Below are positions 37,389 to 46,418 of a DNA stretch of 64,000 bases, piece by piece. A model generated the notes under the pieces. That model saw only the letters and a list, made by a program, of their open reading frames with translations. It was not told where the DNA came from and made no database searches. The stretch spans positions 1 through 64,000 of the forward strand of contig NZ_JABELD010000054.1 in assembly GCF_018853445.1 (NCBI RefSeq). Direction: 5' to 3'. The stretch is from Acidithiobacillus concretivorus. Its GTDB lineage: Bacteria > Pseudomonadota > Gammaproteobacteria > Acidithiobacillales > Acidithiobacillaceae. Made by a program: the position numbers and the translations under genes. The first letter of the stretch is position 1, and every line of letters starts with the position of its first letter.

Positions 37389-38460
37389 GGGCTGCTCCAG
37401 CCTTGATCTGATCGCCATTATTGACGGCCGCAAGATTTCCCGTCACTACGGTTTCACCAGCACTCAGGCCGGCTAGAATTTCTACCCCATCGGGTGTTTG
37501 CGGACCGGGACGAACCATACGGTAATGCGCAATCCCCTGCGCATCTACCACAAATACCCCCGGAATACCCGCACGATCCAGCAAAGCGTTGGCAGGCACT
37601 GCAATAACCTGACGGGCTGCCAGCGGGGCCGCAACGGTCACATAATCTCCTGCCTGGAGATGACTATCGGCTGGCAGACTCAGCTTGACGGTGTGGGCAT
37701 GGGTCATGGCATCTGCCGCGTTGACCATATCCAGCACCGTCGCGGGTATCCGATGGCCGTCCGCAAGCACGCTAAGCGTCTGACCCATTTTCAGGCTGCG
37801 GTATAAAGCACTGCCGGCGGCAAAGCGCACTTCCAGTTGACTGGTATTGGCCAAAGTAAGCACCGGCTGACCCGGCGAGGCCATATCGCCATTTTGGGCC
37901 TGTTTGTTGATAATGGTTCCGGAAAACGGTGCCGTTACCCGAGCGTAACGCATCTGGGCCTCAGCACTGGCAATGCCCGCACGCGCAGCAGCAACACGCG
38001 CCTGGGCCATCGCATAGGCCGACTTCACCTGATCCCACTGCTTTTCAGGAATCGCCTGCTGGGCATACAGGGCCTTGAAGCGAGCATAGTTGGAACGAGC
38101 ATCGCTAAGATTGGATTGCGCCTCGGCAAGACCCGCCTGGGCCTGCTGTACCTGGGCCTGCACATCGGTTGGATCAACCTCAAAAAGGAGCTGCCCGGCT
38201 TTGACTGTCTGACCTTCGCGCAGATCCAGATGACGAATATAACCACTGAGACGCGAGCTGATTTGCACCTGCTGGGCAGCAGTCACCGTGCCCGGCACCT
38301 GACTATAGGCGGCCATATTCTTCCCCCCGATCTGCATGACCGGAGCACTCACGCGGTGATGCACAGCCGGGGTCTGAGGAGGGGATTTACTGCAGGCAGC
38401 CAAGCCGGCACTGGCCAAAACAATGGCGGATACCATGACGGTGCGTTTCAAGTTCAACAT
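37381..38460 (-). CDS. RND membrane fusion protein
   Basis: 359 residues. Lipobox-like signal peptide (LASAGLAAC), biotinyl-lipoyl halves (SSRLSGYIRHLDLREGQTVK; MRYARVTAPFSGTIINKQAQ), an alpha-hairpin of about 70 residues between them, and a C-terminal beta-barrel. It bridges the pump and the outer membrane channel in the periplasm. It overlaps the OMF gene by one base and the pump by eight. Confidence 0.94.
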   Translation of the reverse strand: MLNLKRTVMVSAIVLASAGLAACSKSPPQTPAVHHRVSAPVMQIGGKNMAAYSQVPGTVTAAQQVQISSRLSGYIRHLDLREGQTVKAGQLLFEVDPTDVQAQVQQAQAGLAEAQSNLSDARSNYARFKALYAQQAIPEKQWDQVKSAYAMAQARVAAARAGIASAEAQMRYARVTAPFSGTIINKQAQNGDMASPGQPVLTLANTSQLEVRFAAGSALYRSLKMGQTLSVLADGHRIPATVLDMVNAADAMTHAHTVKLSLPADSHLQAGDYVTVAAPLAARQVIAVPANALLDRAGIPGVFVVDAQGIAHYRMVRPGPQTPDGVEILAGLSAGETVVTGNLAAVNNGDQIKAGAAHG

Positions 38461-39887
38461 CAGGAAGCTCCTTCCACGACGGACACCGGGGCCACGTCGA
38501 CGATTTCTTGCGGATTCAGTTTACCAATGGCCAGCAGCAGTGCAGCACGCTGGACAGCCTCGGCATAATCGGCCGATACCAGTTCAGCCCGGGATTGATC
38601 CAGCTCGGCTTGCCCATGTAACAAGCCGGTAATGGTTTCAACCCCATTTTCATAACGCAGCCGCACCAGACGCTGGGATTCTTCCATTTGCTGAACAGCC
38701 AGACGGCGCATTTTGACGCGCAGCGCCGCCTCACGCGCACTGCGCCAGATTTCTGCCACCTGCAAGCGCAGCTTGTCCTGCGCTTCCTGCAAGGCGGCCA
38801 TGGCCTGCTCACGTTCGGCCTGCGCCCGATCCATGCCCCCGCCTCGGGAAAAATCCAGTACATTCCAGGTGACTTCGCCGCCGACGGTATAGGAGGGAGC
38901 CGCATTACCCAGCGAGCTGCCATTCCATTCCTGATTGGCCATGGCGTTCACATGGGGCAGATAGGCTGCACGAGCGACCTGAATGCCATCCTGAGCGGCT
39001 TTCAGTTTGTGGCGTAGCGCGACAATGCCGGCATTTTCTGTCATCGCCTGGCGCTGCAAATTCAGAAGGGAGTGATCAGGTAAGGCCGGTTGCACGGGTT
39101 TACCCACGGATAATGTTTTTTCTTCCGGCCAGCCAATCAGAATAGACAGACTTTCCAGAGCATTCGCATGGTCATTTTCTGCGGTCTGCACTGCCAACTG
39201 CGTTTTTTCCAGATTTACCTCAGCAGCCAGCCAGTCGCTTTTGACCAGCACCCCTTTATTCAGAAGTAATTTGCTGGTTTTGACGTAGGATTCAGCGGCC
39301 TTTTGAGCTTTCTGGGCAACCTGAATGGCACTTTCAGCTGCAATGACACTGTCATAGGCCTGCAAAACCGCAAAAGTCAACTTTTGGCGGGCCATGACAT
39401 TTCCGCTTTGGGCGGCTTCCAGCATGGCGTGGGCCTGACTCAGGCGTCCCCAGACTTCACCGCCATTCCAGATCGGAATTTCCAACTGGAGTTTGGTACC
39501 GTAGTTATGATAACTACCCGGCAAATTAAGACCAGCTGGTGCCACATTGAGGCTGTCGGGATTACTGGGATTAAACTGACTCGCTCCAAAATCATTAAAA
39601 GTGGCCTGGCGTTGAGACAACTTCATTCCGAAAACGGTCAAGGCATTATTGGACTGGCTGGCAGAAAACGAAGCATTCAATTTCGGCAACAGGTGACCAC
39701 GCACCTGAGACACCGCCCCCTTGGCTTCTGCCTGCTCTGCTTTAGCCGCCAGAATCTGTGGATTCTGTTTGAGCGCCATGGCCACACACTGGTTAAAATC
39801 CACTGCCTGAGCAGATAGGGCAAAAAAAGTTCCTGAGACAGCTATTGCAGCAAGCACCAGTGATTTTTTATAGGGACTGTAATACAT
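38460..39887 (-). CDS. TolC-like outer membrane efflux protein
   Basis: 475 residues from ATG 39887 with GGAG upstream. A signal peptide (SLVLAAIAVSGTFFALSAQA) is followed by two OEP repeats rich in long helices (KQNPQILAAKAEQAEAKGAV; LRYENGVETITGLLHGQAEL). Forms the trimeric exit duct. First structural gene of the efflux operon; its promoter contains the dyad described at 39988-40017. Confidence 0.93.
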   Translation of the reverse strand: MYYSPYKKSLVLAAIAVSGTFFALSAQAVDFNQCVAMALKQNPQILAAKAEQAEAKGAVSQVRGHLLPKLNASFSASQSNNALTVFGMKLSQRQATFNDFGASQFNPSNPDSLNVAPAGLNLPGSYHNYGTKLQLEIPIWNGGEVWGRLSQAHAMLEAAQSGNVMARQKLTFAVLQAYDSVIAAESAIQVAQKAQKAAESYVKTSKLLLNKGVLVKSDWLAAEVNLEKTQLAVQTAENDHANALESLSILIGWPEEKTLSVGKPVQPALPDHSLLNLQRQAMTENAGIVALRHKLKAAQDGIQVARAAYLPHVNAMANQEWNGSSLGNAAPSYTVGGEVTWNVLDFSRGGGMDRAQAEREQAMAALQEAQDKLRLQVAEIWRSAREAALRVKMRRLAVQQMEESQRLVRLRYENGVETITGLLHGQAELDQSRAELVSADYAEAVQRAALLLAIGKLNPQEIVDVAPVSVVEGAS

Positions 39888-39987
39888 TGATTTCTCCGCC
39901 AAACAAAGCCGCCAAAAATCAGGTCACGCAGCCATTACCAATTGCTTTTCTTTGCGTTTTCTGAAAACCAGCAGGCACAGGCGGCGG

Positions 39988-40017
39988 AGTATATCAGAAT
40001 ATCATCATATTCCACAA
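39988..40017 (-). promoter_or_regulatory. Efflux operon promoter with operator dyad between -35 and -10
   Basis: Minus strand: TTGTGG (40012-40017), 18 bp, TATACT (39988-39993). The spacer contains an inverted repeat, GAATAT-CATC-ATATTC on the plus strand (39997-40012). A repressor bound there would block RNA polymerase. The ArsR-family gene lies 75 bp upstream and is the obvious candidate. Confidence 0.65.
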
Positions 40018-40085
40018 ATGCGTATCGGGCACCAGTTCTCGCCGGCATGGCATTCGCTAGCCACTGATTCAGATTTTCCAGCGTT

Positions 40086-40388
40086 TCAGTGAATACTACA
40101 GAACACATCACTCATCATGGAAATCAGGCGCAAAGTGCGCGGATCACCCACCCGATAATAAACCTTGTTGGCGTCCTTGCGAGCGCGGAGGATATCTTTT
40201 TCCCGCAAAATGGCGAGATGCTGAGAAATATTACTCTGCGTGGTACCCACTGCGGAGACGATGTCCTGAACACTCATTTCTTCTGAACCCAAAACACAAA
40301 GCACCTTAAGGCGCAGTGGGTGGGCCATGGCTTTCAGAGAACGCGAAGCCTGCTCGATATCCTCTTCCCGGGTTGGTAACTCTTCCAT
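40086..40388 (-). CDS. ArsR-family repressor with SqrR/BigR-type cysteine pair
   Basis: 100 residues from ATG 40388 (AGAGG upstream). The winged helix shows SLKAMAHPLRLKVLCVLG and the recognition helix TTQSNISQHLAILREKDIL. The metal motif ELCVCDL of ArsR/SmtB is absent (SVQDIVS). Two cysteines, Cys31 and Cys97, lie 66 residues apart, the same spacing as Cys41/Cys107 of SqrR and Cys42/Cys108 of BigR, which form polysulfide bridges on sulfide exposure. I infer a persulfide-responsive repressor of the adjacent efflux and rhodanese genes. Confidence 0.85.
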   Translation of the reverse strand: MEELPTREEDIEQASRSLKAMAHPLRLKVLCVLGSEEMSVQDIVSAVGTTQSNISQHLAILREKDILRARKDANKVYYRVGDPRTLRLISMMSDVFCSIH

Positions 40389-40502
40389 ATTCTTGCCTCT
40401 TGGTCTATTAACCATCTTATTGACTTTAATTGAAAATTCTTACATCGAAACTTGTTTTGCTGCCTTGCGTTTTCACCCGCATGCGCTTAGAATCCAGCGC
40501 AT

Positions 40503-40576
40503 GCGGGTGTAGTTCAATGGTAGAACCTGAGCTTCCCAAGCTCATGGCGTGGGTTCGATTCCCATCACCCGCTCCA
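40503..40576 (+). tRNA. tRNA-Gly (CCC)
   Basis: 74 nt with encoded CCA. Acceptor GCGGGTG pairs with CACCCGC; the anticodon loop TTCCCAA gives CCC; the T loop is GTTCGATTC. Just upstream CGCATGCG and GCGCATGC repeats flank a short spacer. Confidence 0.95.
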
Positions 40577-40634
40577 CCATCAGCGAATGAGAATAACCCC
40601 ATACAACAATTTTAGAAACCCCAACCCTACCCGA

Positions 40635-42107
40635 TTAGAAAAGCGGGCGCTCCAGACTACTTAGTATAGCATCCACGCTATCCCGCACGGCGCTGGTCAT
40701 CTGGATGGGACGTCCCCATTCCCGGCTGGTTTCTCCCGGCATCTTGTTGGTGGCATCAAAACCCGTTTTACCGCCCAGACCGGCGACCGGTGAAGCAAAA
40801 TCAAGGTAATCGATGGGCGTATTGTCTATCAGCGTGATGTCCCGTACTGGGTCCATGCGCGTTGTCATCGCCCAGATGACATCCTCCCAACTGCGTACAT
40901 TAATGTCGTCGTCCACGACAATAATAAATTTGGTATACATGAACTGACGCAAAAAACCCCAGATACCAAACATGACGCGTTTGGCATGTCCTGGATATCC
41001 CTTGCGAATACTAACTACAGCCAGGCGATAGGAGCAGCCTTCAGGGGGCAGATAAAAATCAACAATTTCCGGAAACTGCTTTTGCAGGAGCGGCACAAAA
41101 ACCTCGTTCAGAGCCGCACCAAGAATGGCTGGCTCATCCGGAGGACGTCCGGTATAGGTACTATGATAAATGGGGTTTTCGCGGTGGGTGACGGCCTCGA
41201 CCGTAAAAACGGGAAATTTCTGGGTTTCGTTATAATACCCGGTGTGATCCCCAAAAGGACCCTCTTCAGCCATATCATCCGGATAGATGTGTCCTTCCAG
41301 GACTATTTCCGCACGCGCCGGAACTTGCAGGGGTACGGTCAGTGCTTTAGCCAGCTCTGTCCGTCCGCCCCGTAATAATCCCGCAAACTGATGTTCGGAA
41401 ACCGTATCGGGAATGGGAATAACGGCGGCGAGAATGGTGGCCGGGTCAGCCCCATAGGCCACGGCAACCGGGAAAGCTTCACCCGGATGTAATTTTTGAA
41501 ATTCCCGTAAATCCTGCGCTCCACCCCGGTGCGCCAGCCAACGCATGATCACCCGATTACGACCAATGACCTGTTGTCGGTAAATACCCATATTGGCACG
41601 CCGCTTGTGCGGACCTTTGGTAATGGTCAGCCCCCAGGTCATGAGCGGCGCAGCATCATCAGGCCAACAGGTCTGCACCGGCAAGGTGGATAAATCCACG
41701 GCGTCGCCGCGCATGATCACTTCCTGACAAACCGGGCGCGCAATATTTGTCGGAGCCATATACAGCACCTTGCGCAAAGTCGGTAATTTGCTCCACAGGT
41801 CCTTCAGCCCCCGGGGAGGATCCGGCTCCTTGAGATAGGACAGCAATTGACCAATCTGACGCAGATCAGCCAGCGACTCGGCGCCCATGCCCAGAGCGAC
41901 TCTTTCCGTGGTTCCAAAAAGATTGCCCAGCACCGGTATTTCGAACCCGCTGGGGTTTTTGAATAAAACAGCAGGGCCACCTGCCCGCAGGGTACGGTCA
42001 CAAATTTCCGTCATCTCCAGCTGCGGAGAAACAGGTACATTCAGGGTACGCAGCAGGTCACGTTTTTCAAGGTCGGCAATAAAGGCACGCAGGTCACGAT
42101 AGCTCAT
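40635..42107 (-). CDS. ubiD: UbiD-family decarboxylase (4-hydroxy-3-polyprenylbenzoate)
   Basis: 490 residues. Matches UbiD along its length: [34 protein letters not shown], the prenylated-FMN binding [20 protein letters not shown] and catalytic [11 protein letters not shown] (E-R-E set). It removes the carboxyl group of the ubiquinone precursor using prenyl-FMN from UbiX, which is not in this window. Preceded by SCP2 and PhnD-like genes on the same strand. Confidence 0.95.
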   Translation of the reverse strand: MSYRDLRAFIADLEKRDLLRTLNVPVSPQLEMTEICDRTLRAGGPAVLFKNPSGFEIPVLGNLFGTTERVALGMGAESLADLRQIGQLLSYLKEPDPPRGLKDLWSKLPTLRKVLYMAPTNIARPVCQEVIMRGDAVDLSTLPVQTCWPDDAAPLMTWGLTITKGPHKRRANMGIYRQQVIGRNRVIMRWLAHRGGAQDLREFQKLHPGEAFPVAVAYGADPATILAAVIPIPDTVSEHQFAGLLRGGRTELAKALTVPLQVPARAEIVLEGHIYPDDMAEEGPFGDHTGYYNETQKFPVFTVEAVTHRENPIYHSTYTGRPPDEPAILGAALNEVFVPLLQKQFPEIVDFYLPPEGCSYRLAVVSIRKGYPGHAKRVMFGIWGFLRQFMYTKFIIVVDDDINVRSWEDVIWAMTTRMDPVRDITLIDNTPIDYLDFASPVAGLGGKTGFDATNKMPGETSREWGRPIQMTSAVRDSVDAILSSLERPLF

Positions 42108-42131
42108 AGGTGCATTGTAACCGCAGCCCGG

Positions 42132-43004
42132 CTAATTTGTCCCGCCTTCGGGATCTTCGCGGGCCACGACAAAGGCGCTGTCTTCCACTGCCAGGCTGGA
42201 GGTTGCACGAATATCAATGGCTTCGTGACCGCTGATATATTCATCAGCAAGGCTGGCAAGGCAGGCAATTTCATCTTCCGTAACCGCCTCAAACCCGGAA
42301 AAGCCCAAATCTTCCAACAGATTTTTACCACGAGGCTCCTGATCCATACCTGTCAACAAGTCCGTCAATAATTCCCGTTGTGGCAGTAACCGTGGACCCA
42401 CGCAAAAAGCATGAAAAGCAAAGGCATCATCGGACTGATCAATCACTCGTAAACGTTCACGGATCAGCTTACTGGCACTGTTGTAGACTTCGTTAAAAAG
42501 AAAACCCAAATCAGCCTGGCCCTGCAATAACGCCTTGAGAACCCCTTGATAGCTACCGGTAAACACAAAATCCAGGCGCGCTCGATCAATATCCGCCTTA
42601 TCCATGAGGAATAGCCCTACCATATGGACCAGAGTTGAGGGATGCGCCGAAGCAATCCGGATACGCTCCGGAAAATCCTCCGCATGTTGAATAGTGCCTG
42701 CCGCTGGTGCGCACAAGTACACTTCATCAAAATGGTTTTGCGGCTTGACGATGGGCAGAAAACCCAGCTTTTGCTGATACTGCACCCAATCAAAGGGATT
42801 GGCATAGACCAAATCATAATTTCCGGACAACACCGCCGCCCGGCCACTGTCAAAATCATCCTGCGGCTGAAAATGCATTACCTGACCCAGATGGCGCTGC
42901 AAGAAAGTATTCATCAAAAACCAGCCTGGCAGATTTTTCCCTGAATAATTCGGGTCAACGGTAAAGTTTAGCGTAGTGTTGGAAGGAGAAACTTTTTCTG
43001 TCAT
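42132..43004 (-). CDS. PhnD-like substrate-binding-fold protein without signal peptide
   Basis: 290 residues from ATG 43004; an upstream ATG adds 14 residues overlapping the previous gene. The fold is that of PhnD/TAXI-type binding proteins (FTVDPNYSGKNLPGWFLMN; GNYDLVYANPFDWVQYQQKL; LLQGQADLGFLFNEVYNSAS). There is no signal sequence and no ABC permease or ATPase beside it, so it is probably a cytoplasmic ligand sensor or accessory rather than a transport component. It lies between an SCP2 protein and UbiD in one apparent operon. Confidence 0.7.
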   Translation of the reverse strand: MTEKVSPSNTTLNFTVDPNYSGKNLPGWFLMNTFLQRHLGQVMHFQPQDDFDSGRAAVLSGNYDLVYANPFDWVQYQQKLGFLPIVKPQNHFDEVYLCAPAAGTIQHAEDFPERIRIASAHPSTLVHMVGLFLMDKADIDRARLDFVFTGSYQGVLKALLQGQADLGFLFNEVYNSASKLIRERLRVIDQSDDAFAFHAFCVGPRLLPQRELLTDLLTGMDQEPRGKNLLEDLGFSGFEAVTEDEIACLASLADEYISGHEAIDIRATSSLAVEDSAFVVAREDPEGGTN

Positions 43005-43017
43005 CAAAGCATCCGTC

Positions 43018-43407
43018 CTAAATATCAAAATCGACGGGTATTTCACCCAGAATACTCAAATGAATATTGAATGGGGTCATATATTTCATGGCGGTCATCA
43101 TGGACCCTTTAAATTTCAGCTTGCGCGTCATCAGCGCGGCTTTTCCGGACAGTTCGCCGGAAAGAATTTTTTTCCAGTTGTCCATAGAGGTCCACATGAT
43201 GAAATCACGGCGACGACCATCGGAAGGGCCCGCATAGATGACTTTCCCGGCTTTGCAGAAAAGCATGACATGGGGTATATCGGGACGATCCTCAATATAG
43301 TATTCCCAGGTCGCATTAAAATTTTTCAGATCTTTCTGAATTTCCGGATGCGTATCCCATTGTTTACCCACCAGACGAATCCACTCCGTACTCATGAATT
43401 TTGCCAT
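43018..43407 (-). CDS. SCP2 sterol/lipid-binding-domain protein
   Basis: 129 residues. The SCP2 pattern is visible: WYYIEDRPDIPHVMLFCKA-like core (actual start TWEYYIEDRPDIPHVMLF), SMDNWKKILSGELSGKAALM and LKFKGSMMTAMKYMTPF. These domains bind hydrophobic ligands; UbiJ and UbiT are SCP2 proteins that hold ubiquinone intermediates. Position before ubiD suggests a quinone or lipid ligand, but it is not a clear UbiJ by length. ATG 43395 is an alternative start. Confidence 0.75.
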   Translation of the reverse strand: MAKFMSTEWIRLVGKQWDTHPEIQKDLKNFNATWEYYIEDRPDIPHVMLFCKAGKVIYAGPSDGRRRDFIMWTSMDNWKKILSGELSGKAALMTRKLKFKGSMMTAMKYMTPFNIHLSILGEIPVDFDI

Positions 43408-43491
43408 AACTTAAAGCGCCCCAACGCTACCAAACCCAATAACATAATAATCTGGTTATATGCTTTTGAACTTCTCAGTATAAACGTATAG

Positions 43492-44238
43492 TTAGTTGCA
43501 TTTTTTATTTTCGCCAGCTGCAAGAAAATATTGCACAATCATTCCGGCAAGCAACACACCAAATATCGCGGGCATATAGGAAATAGTTCCATTGACCGTT
43601 TTGGGCCGCCCTAGCGGGCCACTAACCGGCTCCTGGGGAGCGGCAGGTCGCGGCGTTTCATCGGAAAATACGGTTAGAAAATCGAGGCTAGCGCCGTTTT
43701 TGCGGAGCAACGCCCGGACTTCACGGGCCAGCGGACAGGTCGCCGTCTGATTCAATTTAGCCACTCGCACCCGCCGGGGGTCCAGACGATTCCCGGCGCC
43801 CATACTCGAAAACACTTCTAAACCCAAGTGCTGGGCGGATTGAATAAGCACCGCTTTCCAGGCAATGGCATCAATACAATCCGCTACTACTTCCGCGCCA
43901 CTTTCGCGAAGGATCTGCTCGGCATTGTCAACAGTAATAAACGCCTCACGGGCGACCACTTCACAATCTGGAGAAATATCCTGAATACGTGCTGTCATCA
44001 CTGCCACCTTGGGCTCGCCCAGCGTCGAGTGCAAAGCCACCAACTGGCGGTTAATATTCGACGAGGAAACCACGTCGTGATCAACCAGGGTGATTTTACC
44101 GACCCCCGCCCGGGCCAGGTTTTCTGCCACATATCCACCCACGCCCCCCACCCCGGCAATAAGTACATGACGGTGCCGCAAATCGGCCACTGCCGAAGCA
44201 CCCAAAAGAATTTCACTACGAATAAAGGAATCTTGCAT
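43492..44238 (-). CDS. tcdA: tRNA threonylcarbamoyladenosine dehydratase (TcdA/CsdL)
   Basis: 248 residues, E1-like fold: HVLIAGVGGVGGYVAENLAR (ATP-binding glycine loop), LVDHDVVSSSNINRQ, DCIDAIAWKAVLIQ, and a C-terminal hydrophobic helix. TcdA cyclises t6A37 to ct6A in tRNAs reading ANN codons. It begins directly after the tatD stop. Confidence 0.93.
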   Translation of the reverse strand: MQDSFIRSEILLGASAVADLRHRHVLIAGVGGVGGYVAENLARAGVGKITLVDHDVVSSSNINRQLVALHSTLGEPKVAVMTARIQDISPDCEVVAREAFITVDNAEQILRESGAEVVADCIDAIAWKAVLIQSAQHLGLEVFSSMGAGNRLDPRRVRVAKLNQTATCPLAREVRALLRKNGASLDFLTVFSDETPRPAAPQEPVSGPLGRPKTVNGTISYMPAIFGVLLAGMIVQYFLAAGENKKCN

Positions 44239-45063
44239 TTATAATTTTTCCTGAAAAAGAGCCAGAGTATTATGGGTGAGCTGCTCTGCCAACGCTTGCG
44301 GCGACATCTGGAGCAGACGCGCAAGCGCATGGACGGTTTCCAGCAGAAAGGCGGGTTCGTTGCGCTGCCCCCGGTAACTTTCGGCAGATTGCCAGGGAGC
44401 GTCCGTTTCAACCAGAATCTGCTCCAGGGGCAGGGACTGGATAGTGGCCCGCAGGCGCAGGGCCCGCGCATGGGTAAAAGCCCCTCCTAAACCCAGATAA
44501 AATCCTCTGTCCACCAGTCGTTGTGCCTGTACCAGGCTCCCGGAAAAACTATGCACCACCCCGCGCAGCCCCGGAAAATCGCGTAAAATCTGTGACAGTG
44601 CTTCCAAAGTTCGACGCGCGTGGAGAATCACGGGCAAATTCAGCTCTTGGGCCAGATGCAACTGCATTTTCAGGCAGGCCACTTGCGACCCATAATCAGG
44701 CGCATTTTCCGAAAGATCGAGTCCAATTTCGCCAACCGCCACCGCCTGATCCAGCAGGCCTCGCAGTTGCTCAAGCCAGTCGGAAGCACACGCATTGATA
44801 TATAAAGGGTGCACGCCGTAAGCCGGATAAAGCATGGGCTGTTGTGCGCAGAGATGGTGCAGACGCGGCCACAATGCCGGACTGTAAGCAGGTACCAGAA
44901 TTTTATCGATGCCAGCATTTTTGGCCCTTTGTATGACGGCGCTACGGTCTGGAGCAAAGGCCTCGTCATCCAGATGACAATGACTGTCAATCAAACCCCG
45001 CAGAAAAGGGTTTTGCGACGTACCACCTGAACTGCCGCCATGGTTCACTGTGCTCATATCCAT
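44239..45063 (-). CDS. tatD: TatD-family metal-dependent hydrolase
   Basis: 274 residues. Metal ligands in LIDSHCHLDDEAF, VGEIGLDLSE, LPVILHARRT, VVHSFSG and LVETDAPW. TatD-family proteins act as 3'-5' DNases or D-aminoacyl hydrolases. The start may be ATG 45063 or 45057. It is divergent from ubiH with 125 bp between them. Confidence 0.93.
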   Translation of the reverse strand: MDMSTVNHGGSSGGTSQNPFLRGLIDSHCHLDDEAFAPDRSAVIQRAKNAGIDKILVPAYSPALWPRLHHLCAQQPMLYPAYGVHPLYINACASDWLEQLRGLLDQAVAVGEIGLDLSENAPDYGSQVACLKMQLHLAQELNLPVILHARRTLEALSQILRDFPGLRGVVHSFSGSLVQAQRLVDRGFYLGLGGAFTHARALRLRATIQSLPLEQILVETDAPWQSAESYRGQRNEPAFLLETVHALARLLQMSPQALAEQLTHNTLALFQEKL

Positions 45064-45188
45064 CCCGCTATTCTAGGACTTTCTGTTGGCTTGTGTCCGC
45101 ATGCATCGCCGGATTTGACGCTTCATGACTTGCTGCAAGCGGCATCTTGGTCTTAAATGGCAGGATATGCTCAAGTACCGGAGAAATT

Positions 45189-46418
45189 ATGCGTAGCCTG
45201 ACCGCCGATATTACCATCCTCGGCAATGGGCCTGTGGCGCACAGTCTGGTGCTGGCCCTGCAACAGACCTCCCTCAACGTACTCATGGTGGATACCTTTC
45301 CGCTGCAGCAGTCACGCCCTGTGCATAGTGAGCGGACGGTTGCCCTGGCACTGGGGAGTCGTCGTCTTCTCAGCCATCTCGGCGTCCAAATGCCTCTGCA
45401 TGATGCTGCCGCCATTGAAACCGTCCAGATCACCCAACAGGGACTCAGCGGTCGGGTCCGCCTGGAGCAGCAGCTTTTGGAAGCGCCGGAACAACGTTTG
45501 GGAGAAGTCGCCGGACTGAATACCTTGCAATCAGCGCTGGCACTGCCGCTGGCGCAATGTACTACGCTACAACAGGAAGCGATGGGGCCTCTGGAAGGTA
45601 TGCAGTGGTTTCCCGATCGTCTCCAGCTTGATTGGCCGGACCTTCGCGTAGACACGGCATTGGCTGTCGTGGCCGACGGGGGACATGGGGGCCTTGCCCG
45701 TCTGGCGGCTTTGCAGCGCACGGGTTGGGATCATAACCGGCATGCCATTGTCACCACGGTAACACCGCGTGAAGCCTTACCGGGCATTGCCTTTGAACAT
45801 TTTCAGGAGAGCGGGCCACTGGCTTTTCTGCCTATTGGTCAGCAGCAATTTTCCATTGTCTGGAGCTTGCGTCCCAGTGCCGCCAGCCAGATGCTGGATT
45901 TAAGTGATTTCGCTTTTCTGGAAGCCCTGAACCGCCAACGGCCACCCCATCTTCCCCCGCTGACCAGCACCGGCCCGCGCAGTGTTTATCCTTTGTTTTT
46001 TCAGCAATTATGGGCCCAGCCCAGTCAACGTCTGGCACTGGTGGGAAATGCGGCCCAAACGCTCCATCCCCTGGCTGGCCAAGGTTACAATCTGGGCTTA
46101 CGCGATGTCATCACCCTGGCCGCCCTGCTTCGGGAGGCGGCCGCTGCCGGGCATGATCCAGGAGCCAAGCGCTTGCTGGAAGATTACAGCCGGATTCGCC
46201 GCCGGGACCGCCTGGAAACCATCGCCTTCACCGAAGCCATGAACCGCCTGTTCAGCAGTCCGCGCCTGCCATTGCGTTTCGCCCGTGCCGCAGCCCTGGC
46301 CCTGCTCGAACAAAGCACGCTGGGGAAACGCGAACTCGCTGCCCGCCTGGCGGGCATTCGTCTGCCTGTCGGGAGCAGCATCCCGGACCTGATGAGGGAG
46401 TCTGTCCATGTCTACTGA
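45189..46418 (+). CDS. ubiH: 2-polyprenyl-6-methoxyphenol hydroxylase (UbiH)
   Basis: 409 residues from ATG 45189 with GGAG upstream. FAD-binding start DITILGNGPVAHSLVLAL, the DG-motif region ALAVVADGGHGGLARLA, and LALVGNAAQTLHPLAGQGYN, whose GNAAQTLHP form (in place of GDAAH) is typical of UbiH. It hydroxylates a ubiquinone precursor at the inner membrane. It overlaps the next monooxygenase by 11 bases. Confidence 0.9.
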   Translation: MRSLTADITILGNGPVAHSLVLALQQTSLNVLMVDTFPLQQSRPVHSERTVALALGSRRLLSHLGVQMPLHDAAAIETVQITQQGLSGRVRLEQQLLEAPEQRLGEVAGLNTLQSALALPLAQCTTLQQEAMGPLEGMQWFPDRLQLDWPDLRVDTALAVVADGGHGGLARLAALQRTGWDHNRHAIVTTVTPREALPGIAFEHFQESGPLAFLPIGQQQFSIVWSLRPSAASQMLDLSDFAFLEALNRQRPPHLPPLTSTGPRSVYPLFFQQLWAQPSQRLALVGNAAQTLHPLAGQGYNLGLRDVITLAALLREAAAAGHDPGAKRLLEDYSRIRRRDRLETIAFTEAMNRLFSSPRLPLRFARAAALALLEQSTLGKRELAARLAGIRLPVGSSIPDLMRESVHVY

